20,661 bases of DNA from an uncultured archaeon (GTDB lineage: Archaea; Aenigmatarchaeota; Aenigmatarchaeia; CG10238-14; SCSR01), in contig CALIKW010000059.1 in assembly GCA_938017915.1 (NCBI GenBank), positions 1-20,661 of the forward strand, written 5' to 3'. The position numbers and the translations under genes are program-made. The notes under the pieces are model-generated. The model worked only from the letters and a program-made list of their open reading frames with translations. It searched no databases and was not told the DNA's origin. Numbering within the stretch: the first letter of the stretch is position 1; each line of letters opens with the position of its first letter. Positions 1 to 6,892 of this stretch are shown one piece after another.

Positions 1-1
1 T

Positions 2-1210
2 AAAGTCTATAACTTTACAAGCAGCTCTTGGATTGATGTTGATAACTTGAATTACGGAGCAGACACAACCATATGCAAAGAAATCACGAGCAATTTTAAT
101 GACTATGTCTCATCAGATAACATATTCAAGTTCGGGGCACAGGCAAGAGATGGTAGTTTAGAAGGAAATGCACAAGCCTTTCTAGCAACAGACTTTGTTA
201 ATTTAACAATTACTTACATACCTTTTATAAGTGACCCTTGGACTTCAATGACAGGAACAGGGAATTGGTCTAATGTTACTAAGGTAATAAATTCAACAGT
301 AGGAGCAATTATTAGGTGGTGCGTTTACGCTAATGATACTAGCAACAATTGGAATAAAACCTCTTGTTTAAGTCCATTCAGCTATACAACAACTTCTGCA
401 GCTTATTTAGAAGTAAACCTAATTTCTCCACCTCCAGCTTACACAATTTCTCAAAACTATACTTTTTTTGTTAACGCTACTGCTTATTGCAGAAATGGAA
501 ATTGTGGAAATGTTTACGGAACAGTGAGATATAATTCTTCTTCTCCTTTTCCTGATACTCCAATTAGTACAACTCAAGGAGCGATTCCATTTTATGTTGT
601 AGATTCATGGAACGATTCTTTAAATAGTGGCACAACAAATTCAATTTCTTGCGGTATTTTAAATGAAAACCAAGCTTGTAATTTATCATGGCTAATTAAT
701 GCAACAGGAGTTATAGATAGCTACTGGAAAATAGGAGTATTATTTAATTCTTCTTTACAAATTGAAAATCACACAGTTAATTCCACAATTCACATAGTTG
801 AATGTTTAGAAGACATGAGCTTATCTTGGGCTTCGATAAACTTTGGCCAGTTAATTCCAGATACACCAGCTTATCAAAACCCTGCTGAAGGAAATAGCGA
901 GAAATTATATAACATAACAAACAAAGGAACTTGTAACCTTAATCTTTGGATAAAGGGAACAGACTTACAAAATACAACTTTAAGTTCTGTAATTGGGGTA
1001 GGAAATTTAACATGGAGTAATTACAGTAGCGAGTACAGCCAAAGTTGGGTTTATTCTATGAGCTATTCTTATTCTTTACTTTTTCAAGGTTTAGCTTCGA
1101 ATTCAAACTTAACAACCTACTATTGGCTTGGAGTCCCACCAGTTTATTCTGGAATTTACGAAGGAACAATAAGTATTTGTGGGAATTATACTAGCATATG
1201 TGAGGGATGA
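2..1210 (+). CDS. Secreted, sequon-rich beta-sandwich surface protein, 5' end missing
   Basis: The reading frame is open from base 2, so the gene begins upstream of the window; a TTG at 47 is only an internal codon. About 402 residues are visible. They are rich in Ser, Thr, Asn and aromatics and carry roughly 20 N-x-S/T sequons, which fits an N-glycosylated exported protein. Paired cysteines and Pro/Gly-rich strands suggest tandem Ig- or fibronectin-like domains. The last ~130 residues look like a separate beta-sandwich (INFG near residue 260 of the TTG-numbered product, then KGTDL). There is no C-terminal membrane segment or sorting motif. The stop overlaps the next gene (ATGA), so the two are probably co-translated and may form a surface complex. 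The family is not identified. Coding status is confident; function is inferred only as cell-surface. Confidence 0.8.
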   Translation, partial: KVYNFTSSSWIDVDNLNYGADTTICKEITSNFNDYVSSDNIFKFGAQARDGSLEGNAQAFLATDFVNLTITYIPFISDPWTSMTGTGNWSNVTKVINSTVGAIIRWCVYANDTSNNWNKTSCLSPFSYTTTSAAYLEVNLISPPPAYTISQNYTFFVNATAYCRNGNCGNVYGTVRYNSSSPFPDTPISTTQGAIPFYVVDSWNDSLNSGTTNSISCGILNENQACNLSWLINATGVIDSYWKIGVLFNSSLQIENHTVNSTIHIVECLEDMSLSWASINFGQLIPDTPAYQNPAEGNSEKLYNITNKGTCNLNLWIKGTDLQNTTLSSVIGVGNLTWSNYSSEYSQSWVYSMSYSYSLLFQGLASNSNLTTYYWLGVPPVYSGIYEGTISICGNYTSICEG

Positions 1211-1212
1211 TT

Positions 1213-1818
1213 ATGTTAAAACTAAGAAAAATTTTTTTAATATTTTTACTTTTTTTAATAATTCCTCAAGCTCAAGCCATAGGCTCTTTACAAAAAAGTA
1301 ACTTCTTAGAGATAAGAAGAGGTGAAGTAGCAAATTTTAAAATTCTTTTTTGGAATGCAGAAAATATTAGTTATGCTATTAAACTTGAAATTAGAAAAAA
1401 GCCAGAAAATTTTTTCGTTTTAATTGAGCCTAAAGAATTTTTACTACCCCCTTCTAATAAAGGACCACCCTACGAAGAAGGTGAGTACGTTTCACTTCCT
1501 TCAGGAGATTTTAGAGCATTTCCAGTTAATGTTTACGTAAAAGATTTTGGGGAAAGTGGAGAAAAAGAAGTTCTGATTTCTGCTTTAATTGGTAGCGATA
1601 AAAATGAATTATCATTTTTAATGGAAAAAACTTTTAAATTTAAAGTTAAAGTAAACTCTTCCTCTCAACTTAAAGAAACGAACGAAACAAAATCGATTTC
1701 TATTCCGTTAAACATTTCTTCTTCTGAAAAAAGATTAATTAACTTAAAGCCAACATTTTATATTTTAATAATTTTGGTTTTCATCCTAATTTCAGTTTTG
1801 ATTTATAAGCGTGCTTAA
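1213..1818 (+). CDS. Small membrane-anchored extracytoplasmic protein, unknown function
   Basis: About 201 residues. The N-terminus is a signal peptide: basic MLKLRK, a Phe/Leu/Ile-rich core, then a PQAQA-type cleavage region. An extracytoplasmic beta-rich domain of ~130 residues follows, then a Ser/Thr/Asn-rich stalk and a C-terminal membrane helix (about residues 180-198) ending in YKRA. That is a type I membrane-protein layout with a tiny cytoplasmic tail. Two starts are possible. ATG at 1207 overlaps the previous stop, but the GAGGG at 1202-1206 abuts it with no spacing. ATG at 1213 lies 6 nt after the same GAGGG, so 1213 is preferred. Coupling to the upstream sequon-rich gene suggests that this protein anchors or exports it. 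The family is not recognised. Confidence 0.8.
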   Translation: MLKLRKIFLIFLLFLIIPQAQAIGSLQKSNFLEIRRGEVANFKILFWNAENISYAIKLEIRKKPENFFVLIEPKEFLLPPSNKGPPYEEGEYVSLPSGDFRAFPVNVYVKDFGESGEKEVLISALIGSDKNELSFLMEKTFKFKVKVNSSSQLKETNETKSISIPLNISSSEKRLINLKPTFYILIILVFILISVLIYKRA

Positions 1819-1848
1819 TTCTTTAATTTCTTAATCTTAAATTATATT

Positions 1849-2421
1849 ATGGAAAATCAGGAGGTTTCTGAAAATTTAAGTGAAGAGAAAGGTTTAGAGG
1901 AGTTGAAGCAAAAAATTGAGGATTTGGAGGACTTGTTCTTAACCACAAATCTAGGTTTAATAGAAATTAAAAAGGATTTGGAGGATTTGAAGTTTAAGTT
2001 CGGAGGAATATTTCCTTCTTCAGATTTTGAGAACAAGCTTTCTAATTTGGAAAAAAGTTTTGAAAATTTGGAAGAAAGGATTTTGAAGCTGGAAAAGAGT
2101 TATGAAGAAATTTCAGATGATTTTTTAAAATTAACAGAATTCATAAAGGTTAAGGCTGAAGAGCTCAGTCAAACTTCTGAGAAAGTTAAGAAGATAAGTG
2201 AAAAGGTTTTGAGTATGGAAAAAAACTTTTTAGGAGAATTTTCAAAAATAAAAGAAGAAATAGAAAAAATTTTTGAAAAGATAGGAGAAATAGAGGGAAA
2301 AGTTGTTAAGGTTAAGGAAGAAAAGCCTTTAGCTGAAGAAAAGAGCTTGGACGAGCTTGAGTCTGTTTTGGAAATGGGTAAAAGAATTCTGGAAAAATTA
2401 AAGAAAAAGGAAGTTTCTTAA
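1849..2421 (+). CDS. Cytoplasmic coiled-coil protein, unknown function
   Basis: 190 residues, very rich in Glu, Lys and Leu, with near-continuous heptad patterning from about residue 12 to the end. The only break is a short Gly/Phe/Pro-containing stretch (GGIFPSSDF) near residue 50. There is no signal peptide and no membrane helix. A TTTAAT box at 1822-1827, about 24 nt before the ATG, and no clear Shine-Dalgarno suggest a leaderless transcript independent of the surface-protein pair upstream. Proteins of this kind can be structural, tethering or partition-like; nothing in the sequence chooses between these. Coding status is supported by length, start context and composition typical of an extended coiled coil. 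Confidence 0.7.
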   Translation: MENQEVSENLSEEKGLEELKQKIEDLEDLFLTTNLGLIEIKKDLEDLKFKFGGIFPSSDFENKLSNLEKSFENLEERILKLEKSYEEISDDFLKLTEFIKVKAEELSQTSEKVKKISEKVLSMEKNFLGEFSKIKEEIEKIFEKIGEIEGKVVKVKEEKPLAEEKSLDELESVLEMGKRILEKLKKKEVS

Positions 2422-2465
2422 GTTTGATTTTCTAATTCAAATCAAGTTTAATTCTTCAACCTTAA

Positions 2466-2577
2466 TGCAGGGGGTGGGATTTGAACCCACGAAGGCACTA
2501 AGCCAGCAGGTTTCTTCATCGATCAGAGCTCAATTCACTTGAGCCTGCCGCCATTGACCAGACTAGGCGACCCCTGC
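2466..2577 (-). tRNA. tRNA-Leu(CAA) with 26-nt intron
   Basis: The reverse strand gives acceptor GCAGGGG/CCCCTGC with discriminator A, D-arm GCCT...TGGC, T-arm GTGGG-TTCAAAT-CCCAC, and a type II variable arm (GGC-TTAGT-GCC) as expected for Leu. Anticodon stem GCAGG/CCTGC closes a spliced loop CTCAAGA, so the anticodon is CAA. A 26-nt insert at + positions 2512-2537 follows anticodon-loop base 37, the canonical archaeal intron site for the splicing endonuclease. CTCAA of the loop can pair with TTGAG in the intron, as usual for such precursors. CCA is not encoded. Confidence 0.93.
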
Positions 2578-2609
2578 ACTTATAAAATTAAAACTAAGAA
2601 CTTAAAAAT

Positions 2610-2933
2610 TTATTCTAATTTCTGCCTTAAGAATTCCCAGACAAATGGCAGGAGAAAACTAAGGAAGAAGCTTAAAAGGAGTACAGGCAAGTTTAACCCA
2701 AAGAATACTTTAAGGAATGAGAACTCTTGGGGAATTATACTCTTGGGAGCAAAGAAGTTGTAAGTTAAGTAAATTGTTAGAGTTCCGAGAACAGCTAAGA
2801 GCAATCCAAGAACATAAATTTGTTTTTGCTTAAACTTAAGTTTTTTCATCAGGATTATACAAGCTAACCCTAAGAAAGCTCCAGTTAATTGGGATACTGA
2901 GTAAACTATTGGATAAGAAAGCGTGTAGCTCAT
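2610..2933 (-). CDS. Three-helix integral membrane protein, unknown function
   Basis: 107 residues, almost entirely hydrophobic, with three predicted membrane helices (about residues 8-28, 40-60 and 75-100). They are separated by a basic loop (KKLKFKQKQ) and a short polar loop containing FAPKS. The start ATG overlaps the stop of the upstream coiled-coil gene by 4 nt (2930-2933), so the two are translationally coupled. The family is not recognised and no catalytic motif is visible. Pairing with a UBA-like/coiled-coil partner suggests a membrane-associated complex, which is inference only. Confidence 0.7.
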   Translation of the reverse strand: MSYTLSYPIVYSVSQLTGAFLGLACIILMKKLKFKQKQIYVLGLLLAVLGTLTIYLTYNFFAPKSIIPQEFSFLKVFFGLNLPVLLLSFFLSFLLPFVWEFLRQKLE

Positions 2934-3466
2934 TTACTCACTTTACTCATATCTTGCAATTCTTCTTTAAGATGCTCTATTTGATTCTTAAGTTGAGTTA
3001 TGCTTTTTTCCAAATCTTCTGCTTCTCTAATCTCCTCTTCTTTATAACTTGCTGGCCTTAGAAAATAAGAATCTAAACTAAAGAATTTTTTTTCAAAATT
3101 TTGTAAAGTATTTTCCAAAATTTTAAGATTTTCTTTGAGTAAGCTTTCTATTTCTTTTAATGAATTGAAAGAACCCTTAATTAGCTCTATTGCAACTTTA
3201 ATCTCGCTCAAGCATTCGAGAATTTGCTTATATTTTTCCAATTTAACAAAAAGAGGAGCAATTGTTTCTTTTTTCTCTTCAACCTTTTTCTCTTCTGCTT
3301 TTTCCTCAGGAAAATTGTAAAACTGAACTAGTGCTTGATCTATTTCTTCCGCAGAAAAACCTTCTTTCATAAGATTTTGAATTATTTCCACATCAGGGAA
3401 ATTTTTTGTTTTCAATTCCCTAACTCTCTCTATTGGTATAAAGCCTTTACCTTTTTTCCTAAACAT
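2930..3466 (-). CDS. UBA-like/coiled-coil cytoplasmic protein, unknown function
   Basis: 178 residues. Residues ~10-48 resemble a UBA/CUE-type three-helix module: FIPIERVRELKTKNF, then IIQNLMKEGFSAEEIDQAL, with a Gly-Phe turn. A Glu/Lys-rich linker (~55-68) follows, then long amphipathic helices to the C-terminus that look like coiled coil. There is no signal peptide or membrane helix. It overlaps the downstream three-helix membrane protein by 4 nt, so the pair probably acts together, the coiled coil being the soluble arm. The gene begins 33 nt after the 3' end of tRNA-Gly on the same strand and lacks an obvious Shine-Dalgarno. I have the impression that such IPIERV-type proteins are common in DPANN archaea, but I know of no assigned function. 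Confidence 0.75.
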   Translation of the reverse strand: MFRKKGKGFIPIERVRELKTKNFPDVEIIQNLMKEGFSAEEIDQALVQFYNFPEEKAEEKKVEEKKETIAPLFVKLEKYKQILECLSEIKVAIELIKGSFNSLKEIESLLKENLKILENTLQNFEKKFFSLDSYFLRPASYKEEEIREAEDLEKSITQLKNQIEHLKEELQDMSKVSK

Positions 3467-3498
3467 CTAAAATTAATTTTATTTTTATTAAATAAAAA

Positions 3499-3572
3499 TG
3501 CGCTGGGCGGGATTTGAACCCGCGCTTTTGCCGTGGCAGGGCAACGTCCTAACCAGGCTAGACTACCAGCGC
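3499..3572 (-). tRNA. tRNA-Gly(GCC)
   Basis: The reverse strand folds with acceptor GCGCTGG/CCAGCGC, discriminator A, D-stem GTCT/GGAC, anticodon stem TTGCC/GGCAA around loop CTGCCAC (anticodon GCC), and T-arm GCGGG-TTCAAAT-CCCGC. No intron and no encoded CCA. The 5' end lies immediately beside the stop codon (3573-3575) of the upstream same-strand gene, so it is probably released from a transcript shared with that gene. Confidence 0.96.
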
Positions 3573-3860
3573 TCATCCAAAAATTAAACCAAATTTCTCG
3601 TTTGCTATTTCTTCCTCTTCCTTAATCTTTTTAATAATCTCATCCTTTTTTTCATTTTTAATTTCTTCTGCTATATTTTTAGTTAATTCTAAAGCTCTCT
3701 TGCATTGTTCTTCTGATCCTGAAATTAGAAAATAAAAGCCTTCTTCTCCAAAAAGCCTACCTTCTTTAAAAGTAATACTAGCTCTTGAAATAGTATCATC
3801 TTTAAGCAAAATATCCTTAATCTTTTCTAAATTTTTTTCAATTTTTAAGACAATTTCCAT
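3573..3860 (-). CDS. Small alpha/beta protein, unknown function
   Basis: 95 residues, soluble and acidic/basic. The first ~62 residues alternate strand and helix: MEIVLKIE strand, helix, SRASITFKEG strand, then GFYFLISGSEEQCKRALEL strand-turn-helix, reminiscent of a small ferredoxin-like or ACT-like fold. A charged Lys/Glu helix (~63-90) follows. No catalytic residues are recognised. The gene is the first of a minus-strand run; its TGA directly abuts tRNA-Gly. An AT-rich promoter region lies at about 3861-3918. The family is not recognised; coding status rests on length, composition and clean start and stop. Confidence 0.65.
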   Translation of the reverse strand: MEIVLKIEKNLEKIKDILLKDDTISRASITFKEGRLFGEEGFYFLISGSEEQCKRALELTKNIAEEIKNEKKDEIIKKIKEEEEIANEKFGLIFG

Positions 3861-3918
3861 TCTTTCACTTACTTTTAAGTTTATTTTTTAAATTTCGAGT
3901 TTAAATTTTTAAATCCTG

Positions 3919-3991
3919 AGCCCCGAGGGGGATTTGAACCCCCGACCTGCTGCTTACGAGGCAGCTGCTCTACCAACTGAGCTATCGGGGC
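3919..3991 (-). tRNA. tRNA-Thr(CGT)
   Basis: The reverse strand folds with acceptor GCCCCGA/TCGGGGC, discriminator U, D-arm GCTC...GAGC, anticodon stem GCTGC/GCAGC around loop CTCGTAA (anticodon CGT), and T-arm GGGGG-TTCAAAT-CCCCC. No intron and no encoded CCA. A TATAAATTAA-like box on the minus strand just upstream (about 3992-4002) could form part of its promoter. Confidence 0.96.
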
Positions 3992-4038
3992 TTAATTTAT
4001 ACTTTCTAAAAACAAATATATTATTGTAAAGTGGTAAA

Positions 4039-5025
4039 ATGGAAGCCCTTTTTTGGGTGAGGGAAAAAAACGGAATAAGGTGCAATCTTTGTGCTTGGAA
4101 CTGCTTTATTAAAACTGGGGAAAAGGGATATTGTGGAGCTAGAGAAAATAAGAATAATAACCTTATTCCACTGAATTTTGGAAAGCTAACTTTAATGGAG
4201 GTTAAAGATATAGAAGAAATTCCGATGTTTCATTTTGCTCCATCTTCAAAGACTTTATTCATAAACTCTATAGGAAAAAATTTAAAAGGAAGATATTTTT
4301 CTAATGAAATACTTAAGGAAAGGGGGAAAAAAGTTGAGGAAATTTCTCCAGAAGATTTGATAGATGAAGCAGAAAATAAAAAAGTATCTTCTATAACTTT
4401 TGGTGGGGATGCAGAAGTTTACTTTGAGTTTGCATACAAAGTTGCAAGATTTGCTAAAAGGTCGAACATTTTAACAATATTTTCAACTCACGGATATATA
4501 GAGGAGGAGCCGATAAAAAAGATAGGCAAATATTTGGATGGTGCAATAGTTAATATAATAGCATCAGCAGATCAAGACTTTTATAAAAGGTTTATAGATG
4601 TTGAGGATATAACCCCAATATTTTCAACTTTAAAACAATTTATGAAGCAAAGGGTTTTTATAGAAATTTCAAATACAATAGTTCCCAAGCTTGGTGATAA
4701 TTTAGAACTTTGCAGAAAATTGGCAGAATTTATAAATGCAGAGCTAAGCTCAGAAATTCCATTTCACATACTTCAATTCTATCCAGGCTTTGGGTTGCAA
4801 GAACTTCCGAAGACTCCTTTAAAAATTTTAGAAAAATGTGCTGAAGAAGCGAGAATGGCTGGATTAAGGTATGTATATATAAGTAATGTAGATCCTTATA
4901 GAAACACTTATTGCTATAATTGTAGGGAGCCTTTAATCTTAAGGAAGAAGAAAAAGGTTGAAATAAGGTTAGCTGGTGACAGATGCCCAACTTGTGGTTT
5001 AAAAATGAACCTTCTAATAAAATAA
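4039..5025 (+). CDS. AmrS-like radical-SAM-fold protein lacking the cluster cysteines (probable pseudoenzyme)
   Basis: 328 residues, close to the usual length of the AmmeMemoRadiSam radical SAM enzyme (AmrS, COG1180-like). Family landmarks are collinear: an N-terminal Cys cluster (C15, C18, C22, C32, as in RCxLCxxxC...GxCGxREN), then the FHFAPSSKTLFINSIG lead-in, the barrel body, and a C-terminal zinc-ribbon-like pair (C292/C295 and C316/C319). Where the family has the SAM-cluster motif GCNxRCxYCQN, this protein reads GKNLKGRYFSN, so the three cysteines are K80, G84 and F87. The following TYNEP-type segment is also changed, to GGDAE (residues 122-126). The frame is intact over 987 nt, so this is not simple decay. 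Radical chemistry is unlikely; a structural, binding or Zn-dependent role is possible. AMMECR1 and Memo partners are absent from the window. Start: ATG 4039 after GTGGT at 4031. Confidence 0.85.
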   Translation: MEALFWVREKNGIRCNLCAWNCFIKTGEKGYCGARENKNNNLIPLNFGKLTLMEVKDIEEIPMFHFAPSSKTLFINSIGKNLKGRYFSNEILKERGKKVEEISPEDLIDEAENKKVSSITFGGDAEVYFEFAYKVARFAKRSNILTIFSTHGYIEEEPIKKIGKYLDGAIVNIIASADQDFYKRFIDVEDITPIFSTLKQFMKQRVFIEISNTIVPKLGDNLELCRKLAEFINAELSSEIPFHILQFYPGFGLQELPKTPLKILEKCAEEARMAGLRYVYISNVDPYRNTYCYNCREPLILRKKKKVEIRLAGDRCPTCGLKMNLLIK

Positions 5026-5031
5026 TTTAAA
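5026..5031 (+). promoter_or_regulatory. TATA box of the membrane-tethered regulator gene
   Basis: TTTAAA immediately follows the previous stop codon and is centred about 25 nt before the ATG at 5054. That is the archaeal TATA-to-start spacing, so the transcript would be leaderless. No Shine-Dalgarno is present. Confidence 0.45.
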
Positions 5032-5053
5032 TCCTAACTCTATATCATAAACT

Positions 5054-5950
5054 ATGAAAAAAGCTTTGGTTTTTGCAGTTTTTTTCTTCTTAATTTTTTT
5101 AAGAGTTTCGTTTGCTCAAATTCAGTATTATGGTGTTGAAAGTTATATTGCTGGTAAAAGAAGTTACAACAGAATTACAATAACATTTCCTGAACCAAGG
5201 GAAGAATTCATTTTTACAATAAAGGGAAGAATTGAAAATTTGGCTGCAAAGACCATAGGAGAAAGCATAGATTGTAAAGAAAAAATTTCTGGAATAACGT
5301 TAGTATCATGCAAGCTTAACCTTACTAAGGATAGAAGAACGATTGAAGTTTATTTTGAAACAGAAGATTTTGTTAAAAGTTTGGATAGCAAATTTATTTT
5401 TACTGCTGACTTAAGCCTTGGAGAAGAAATTTCGAGTGCTTTTGTTTCTGTGAAGCTACCAGAAGGAATGGCATTGATAAGCGAAGACATTCCTGGAAGG
5501 ATATTGCCCGAAAATTCAAGCATTTTAAGTGATGGAAGGCATATAATTATTACTTGGAAGATGGATGAAATAAGTAAAACCCAACCCTTAATATTTCAAG
5601 TAATATATGAGCCAATTTCTCAACAAGCTTTTTTTATTCCAACCTTTTACTTAATTTCTTTTAGTATAGGTATTTTTATAATTTCATTCCTCATATTTTA
5701 CTTCTTCTATCTCAAAAAGCCAAAAGAGCTTGTCCTTTCTGTTTTGGATGATTTTGAAAAAAAGGTTTTAAATTGTATAATAGAGGCTGGAGGTGAAGTT
5801 AAGCAGAAAAGGATTGTGAACGAAACAAACCTTTCAAAAGCAAAAGTAAGCAGAATAGTAAAAAATCTGGAAAAAAGAGGGTTGATTGAGGTTAAAAGGT
5901 TGGGCAGAACAAACTTGTTAAAGCTTGTTAAGAAAAAACTGGAACTCTAA
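5054..5950 (+). CDS. Membrane-tethered winged-helix transcription regulator with extracytoplasmic domain
   Basis: 298 residues. A signal peptide or first membrane helix (residues ~1-21, ending VSFA|Q) leads to an extracytoplasmic beta-rich domain (~22-190). A membrane helix (~194-220, rich in Ile/Phe) and a KKPKELVL juxtamembrane linker follow. The cytoplasmic C-terminus (~228-298) is a winged helix: DDFEKKVLNCIIEAGGEVKQ, recognition-helix region LSKAKVSRIVKNLEKRGLI, then wing VKRLGRTNLLKL. This matches the archaeal COG2512-type architecture of predicted membrane-associated MarR/ArsR-like regulators, so an outside signal may act directly on DNA binding. The last 4 nt overlap the convergent EF-Tu-like gene. 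It has its own TTTAAA box. The regulon is unknown; nearby secreted-protein genes are possible targets by proximity only. Confidence 0.85.
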   Translation: MKKALVFAVFFFLIFLRVSFAQIQYYGVESYIAGKRSYNRITITFPEPREEFIFTIKGRIENLAAKTIGESIDCKEKISGITLVSCKLNLTKDRRTIEVYFETEDFVKSLDSKFIFTADLSLGEEISSAFVSVKLPEGMALISEDIPGRILPENSSILSDGRHIIITWKMDEISKTQPLIFQVIYEPISQQAFFIPTFYLISFSIGIFIISFLIFYFFYLKKPKELVLSVLDDFEKKVLNCIIEAGGEVKQKRIVNETNLSKAKVSRIVKNLEKRGLIEVKRLGRTNLLKLVKKKLEL

Positions 5951-6204
5951 ACTATTTTGTAAACCTTATCTCCTTCTCTCACTTTTTCTACAACTTTTAG
6001 CCCTATGGAATCCCCTGGATTTGCTTTTTCTATATTTTTATGCTCTATTTGCATGGATTCAACTTTTTGCCTGAAGTTCGTAGTTTTTCCTTCTATAGAT
6101 ATTTCATCCCCTACGCTAAGTTCATCTTCTAGCTCAACAACAGCAACCCCTATTTTTCCGTAGTAGTGAGTTATTTTTCCAACAAGCTTTTTCTCTTCTT
6201 CCAT
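5947..6204 (-). CDS. Translation elongation factor-like (EF-Tu domain 2-like) protein
   Basis: 85 residues forming an all-beta barrel pattern like domain 2 of EF-Tu/EF-1A: KLVGKITHYYGKIGVAVVEL, then LSVGDEISIEG, VESMQIEHKNIEKANPGDSIGLKV, and REGDKVYKI. Stand-alone proteins of this size and pattern are known in archaea as translation-elongation-factor-like proteins. The GTPase domain is absent, so the expected activity is RNA or protein binding rather than GTP hydrolysis. It is convergent with and overlaps the winged-helix gene by 4 nt. It is divergent from the secreted-protein gene, with only 45 nt between the start codons holding both promoters. Family assignment is good; biochemical role is unknown. 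Confidence 0.8.
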   Translation of the reverse strand: MEEEKKLVGKITHYYGKIGVAVVELEDELSVGDEISIEGKTTNFRQKVESMQIEHKNIEKANPGDSIGLKVVEKVREGDKVYKIV

Positions 6205-6218
6205 AATTTATTCTTAGA

Positions 6219-6224
6219 TTTAAA
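6219..6224 (+). promoter_or_regulatory. TATA box of the secreted-protein gene
   Basis: TTTAAA centred about 28 nt before the ATG at 6250, inside the 45-nt divergent intergenic region. No Shine-Dalgarno precedes that ATG, which fits a leaderless transcript and supports 6250 as the start. Confidence 0.4.
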
Positions 6225-6249
6225 TTTTAAATTTTTCTTTATTAATATC

Positions 6250-6807
6250 ATGAAAAAAAATTTTCTTTTCATCTTGCTAATCTTTCTTTTCCTTTTATCA
6301 TTCTCAGATCCTTCTTACAAGATTTCAGGCTATTTTCTAGAGTTTTTTTTCGGCGAAGAATTGAGTGGAAACGTTTCTGGAATAGTAGTTGAAACTGGTG
6401 AGAAAAATACGACCTTTTCTGAAGGAGATTTTGAAATAATTTTAAACTCAAATTTAAACTATTTAGAAAATAAATTCAGAATTGTTATTTTTGTAAATAC
6501 TTCGAACAAAACAGGCTTTTCTCAACTTGAGTTGGGTTATGGAGAAAAAGCTTCTCAAACTCAAAGTTGTGTTAATAGAAAATATTACTTTGAAGGTTTG
6601 GCTGTGGACGAAAGAGGAAAACCGCTGAACGGAAGAATAAGTGTTTTTGTTGAAAATGAAAAAAATTCGACTGATTTTTATGGTGGAGAATGGAGCATTG
6701 AAATTTCAGCTTGCTTAATTCCGGGTGAAATTTATAACTTTAAGTTTCTTTTAGAATCTGATAAAGCAAAAGGTTTTTTCTCGATAAATCAAGTTGGAAA
6801 ATTTTAA
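6250..6807 (+). CDS. Secreted beta-sandwich protein with two carboxypeptidase-regulatory-like repeats
   Basis: 185 residues from ATG 6250. The frame is open further upstream, but that part overlaps the divergent gene and lacks a signal sequence, whereas 6250 begins MKKNFLFILLIFLF, a good signal peptide. The mature part appears to be two related modules: one around ELSGNVSGIVVETGEKNTTF...GDFEIILN, one around FEGLAVDERGKPLNGRISVFVENEKNST...GGEWSIEIS. Both follow the pattern of a glycine-bounded strand, a variable loop and a closing W/F-x-I strand seen in CarboxypepD_reg/Ig-like domains. NxS/T sequons are present. There is no second membrane helix. The function is probably surface or adhesive; the family is not certain. 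Confidence 0.75.
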   Translation: MKKNFLFILLIFLFLLSFSDPSYKISGYFLEFFFGEELSGNVSGIVVETGEKNTTFSEGDFEIILNSNLNYLENKFRIVIFVNTSNKTGFSQLELGYGEKASQTQSCVNRKYYFEGLAVDERGKPLNGRISVFVENEKNSTDFYGGEWSIEISACLIPGEIYNFKFLLESDKAKGFFSINQVGKF

Positions 6808-6892
6808 ATTTTTGATAAAAAGATAAGAAAACCCAGACCCTCTAGTATACATACTAAAAGTAATTGCAAAACTTTTTCATATTGCATATAAT

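Noticed and set aside
6166..6249. N-terminal extension of the secreted protein to 6166
   Set aside because: It would overlap the divergent EF-Tu-like gene start and bury the signal peptide; ATG 6250 has the signal peptide and a correctly spaced TATA box.
6843..6856. TAGTAT-AC-ATACTA inverted repeat between two convergent genes
   Set aside because: Only 6-bp arms in A/T-rich DNA and no downstream gene to regulate; expected by chance.
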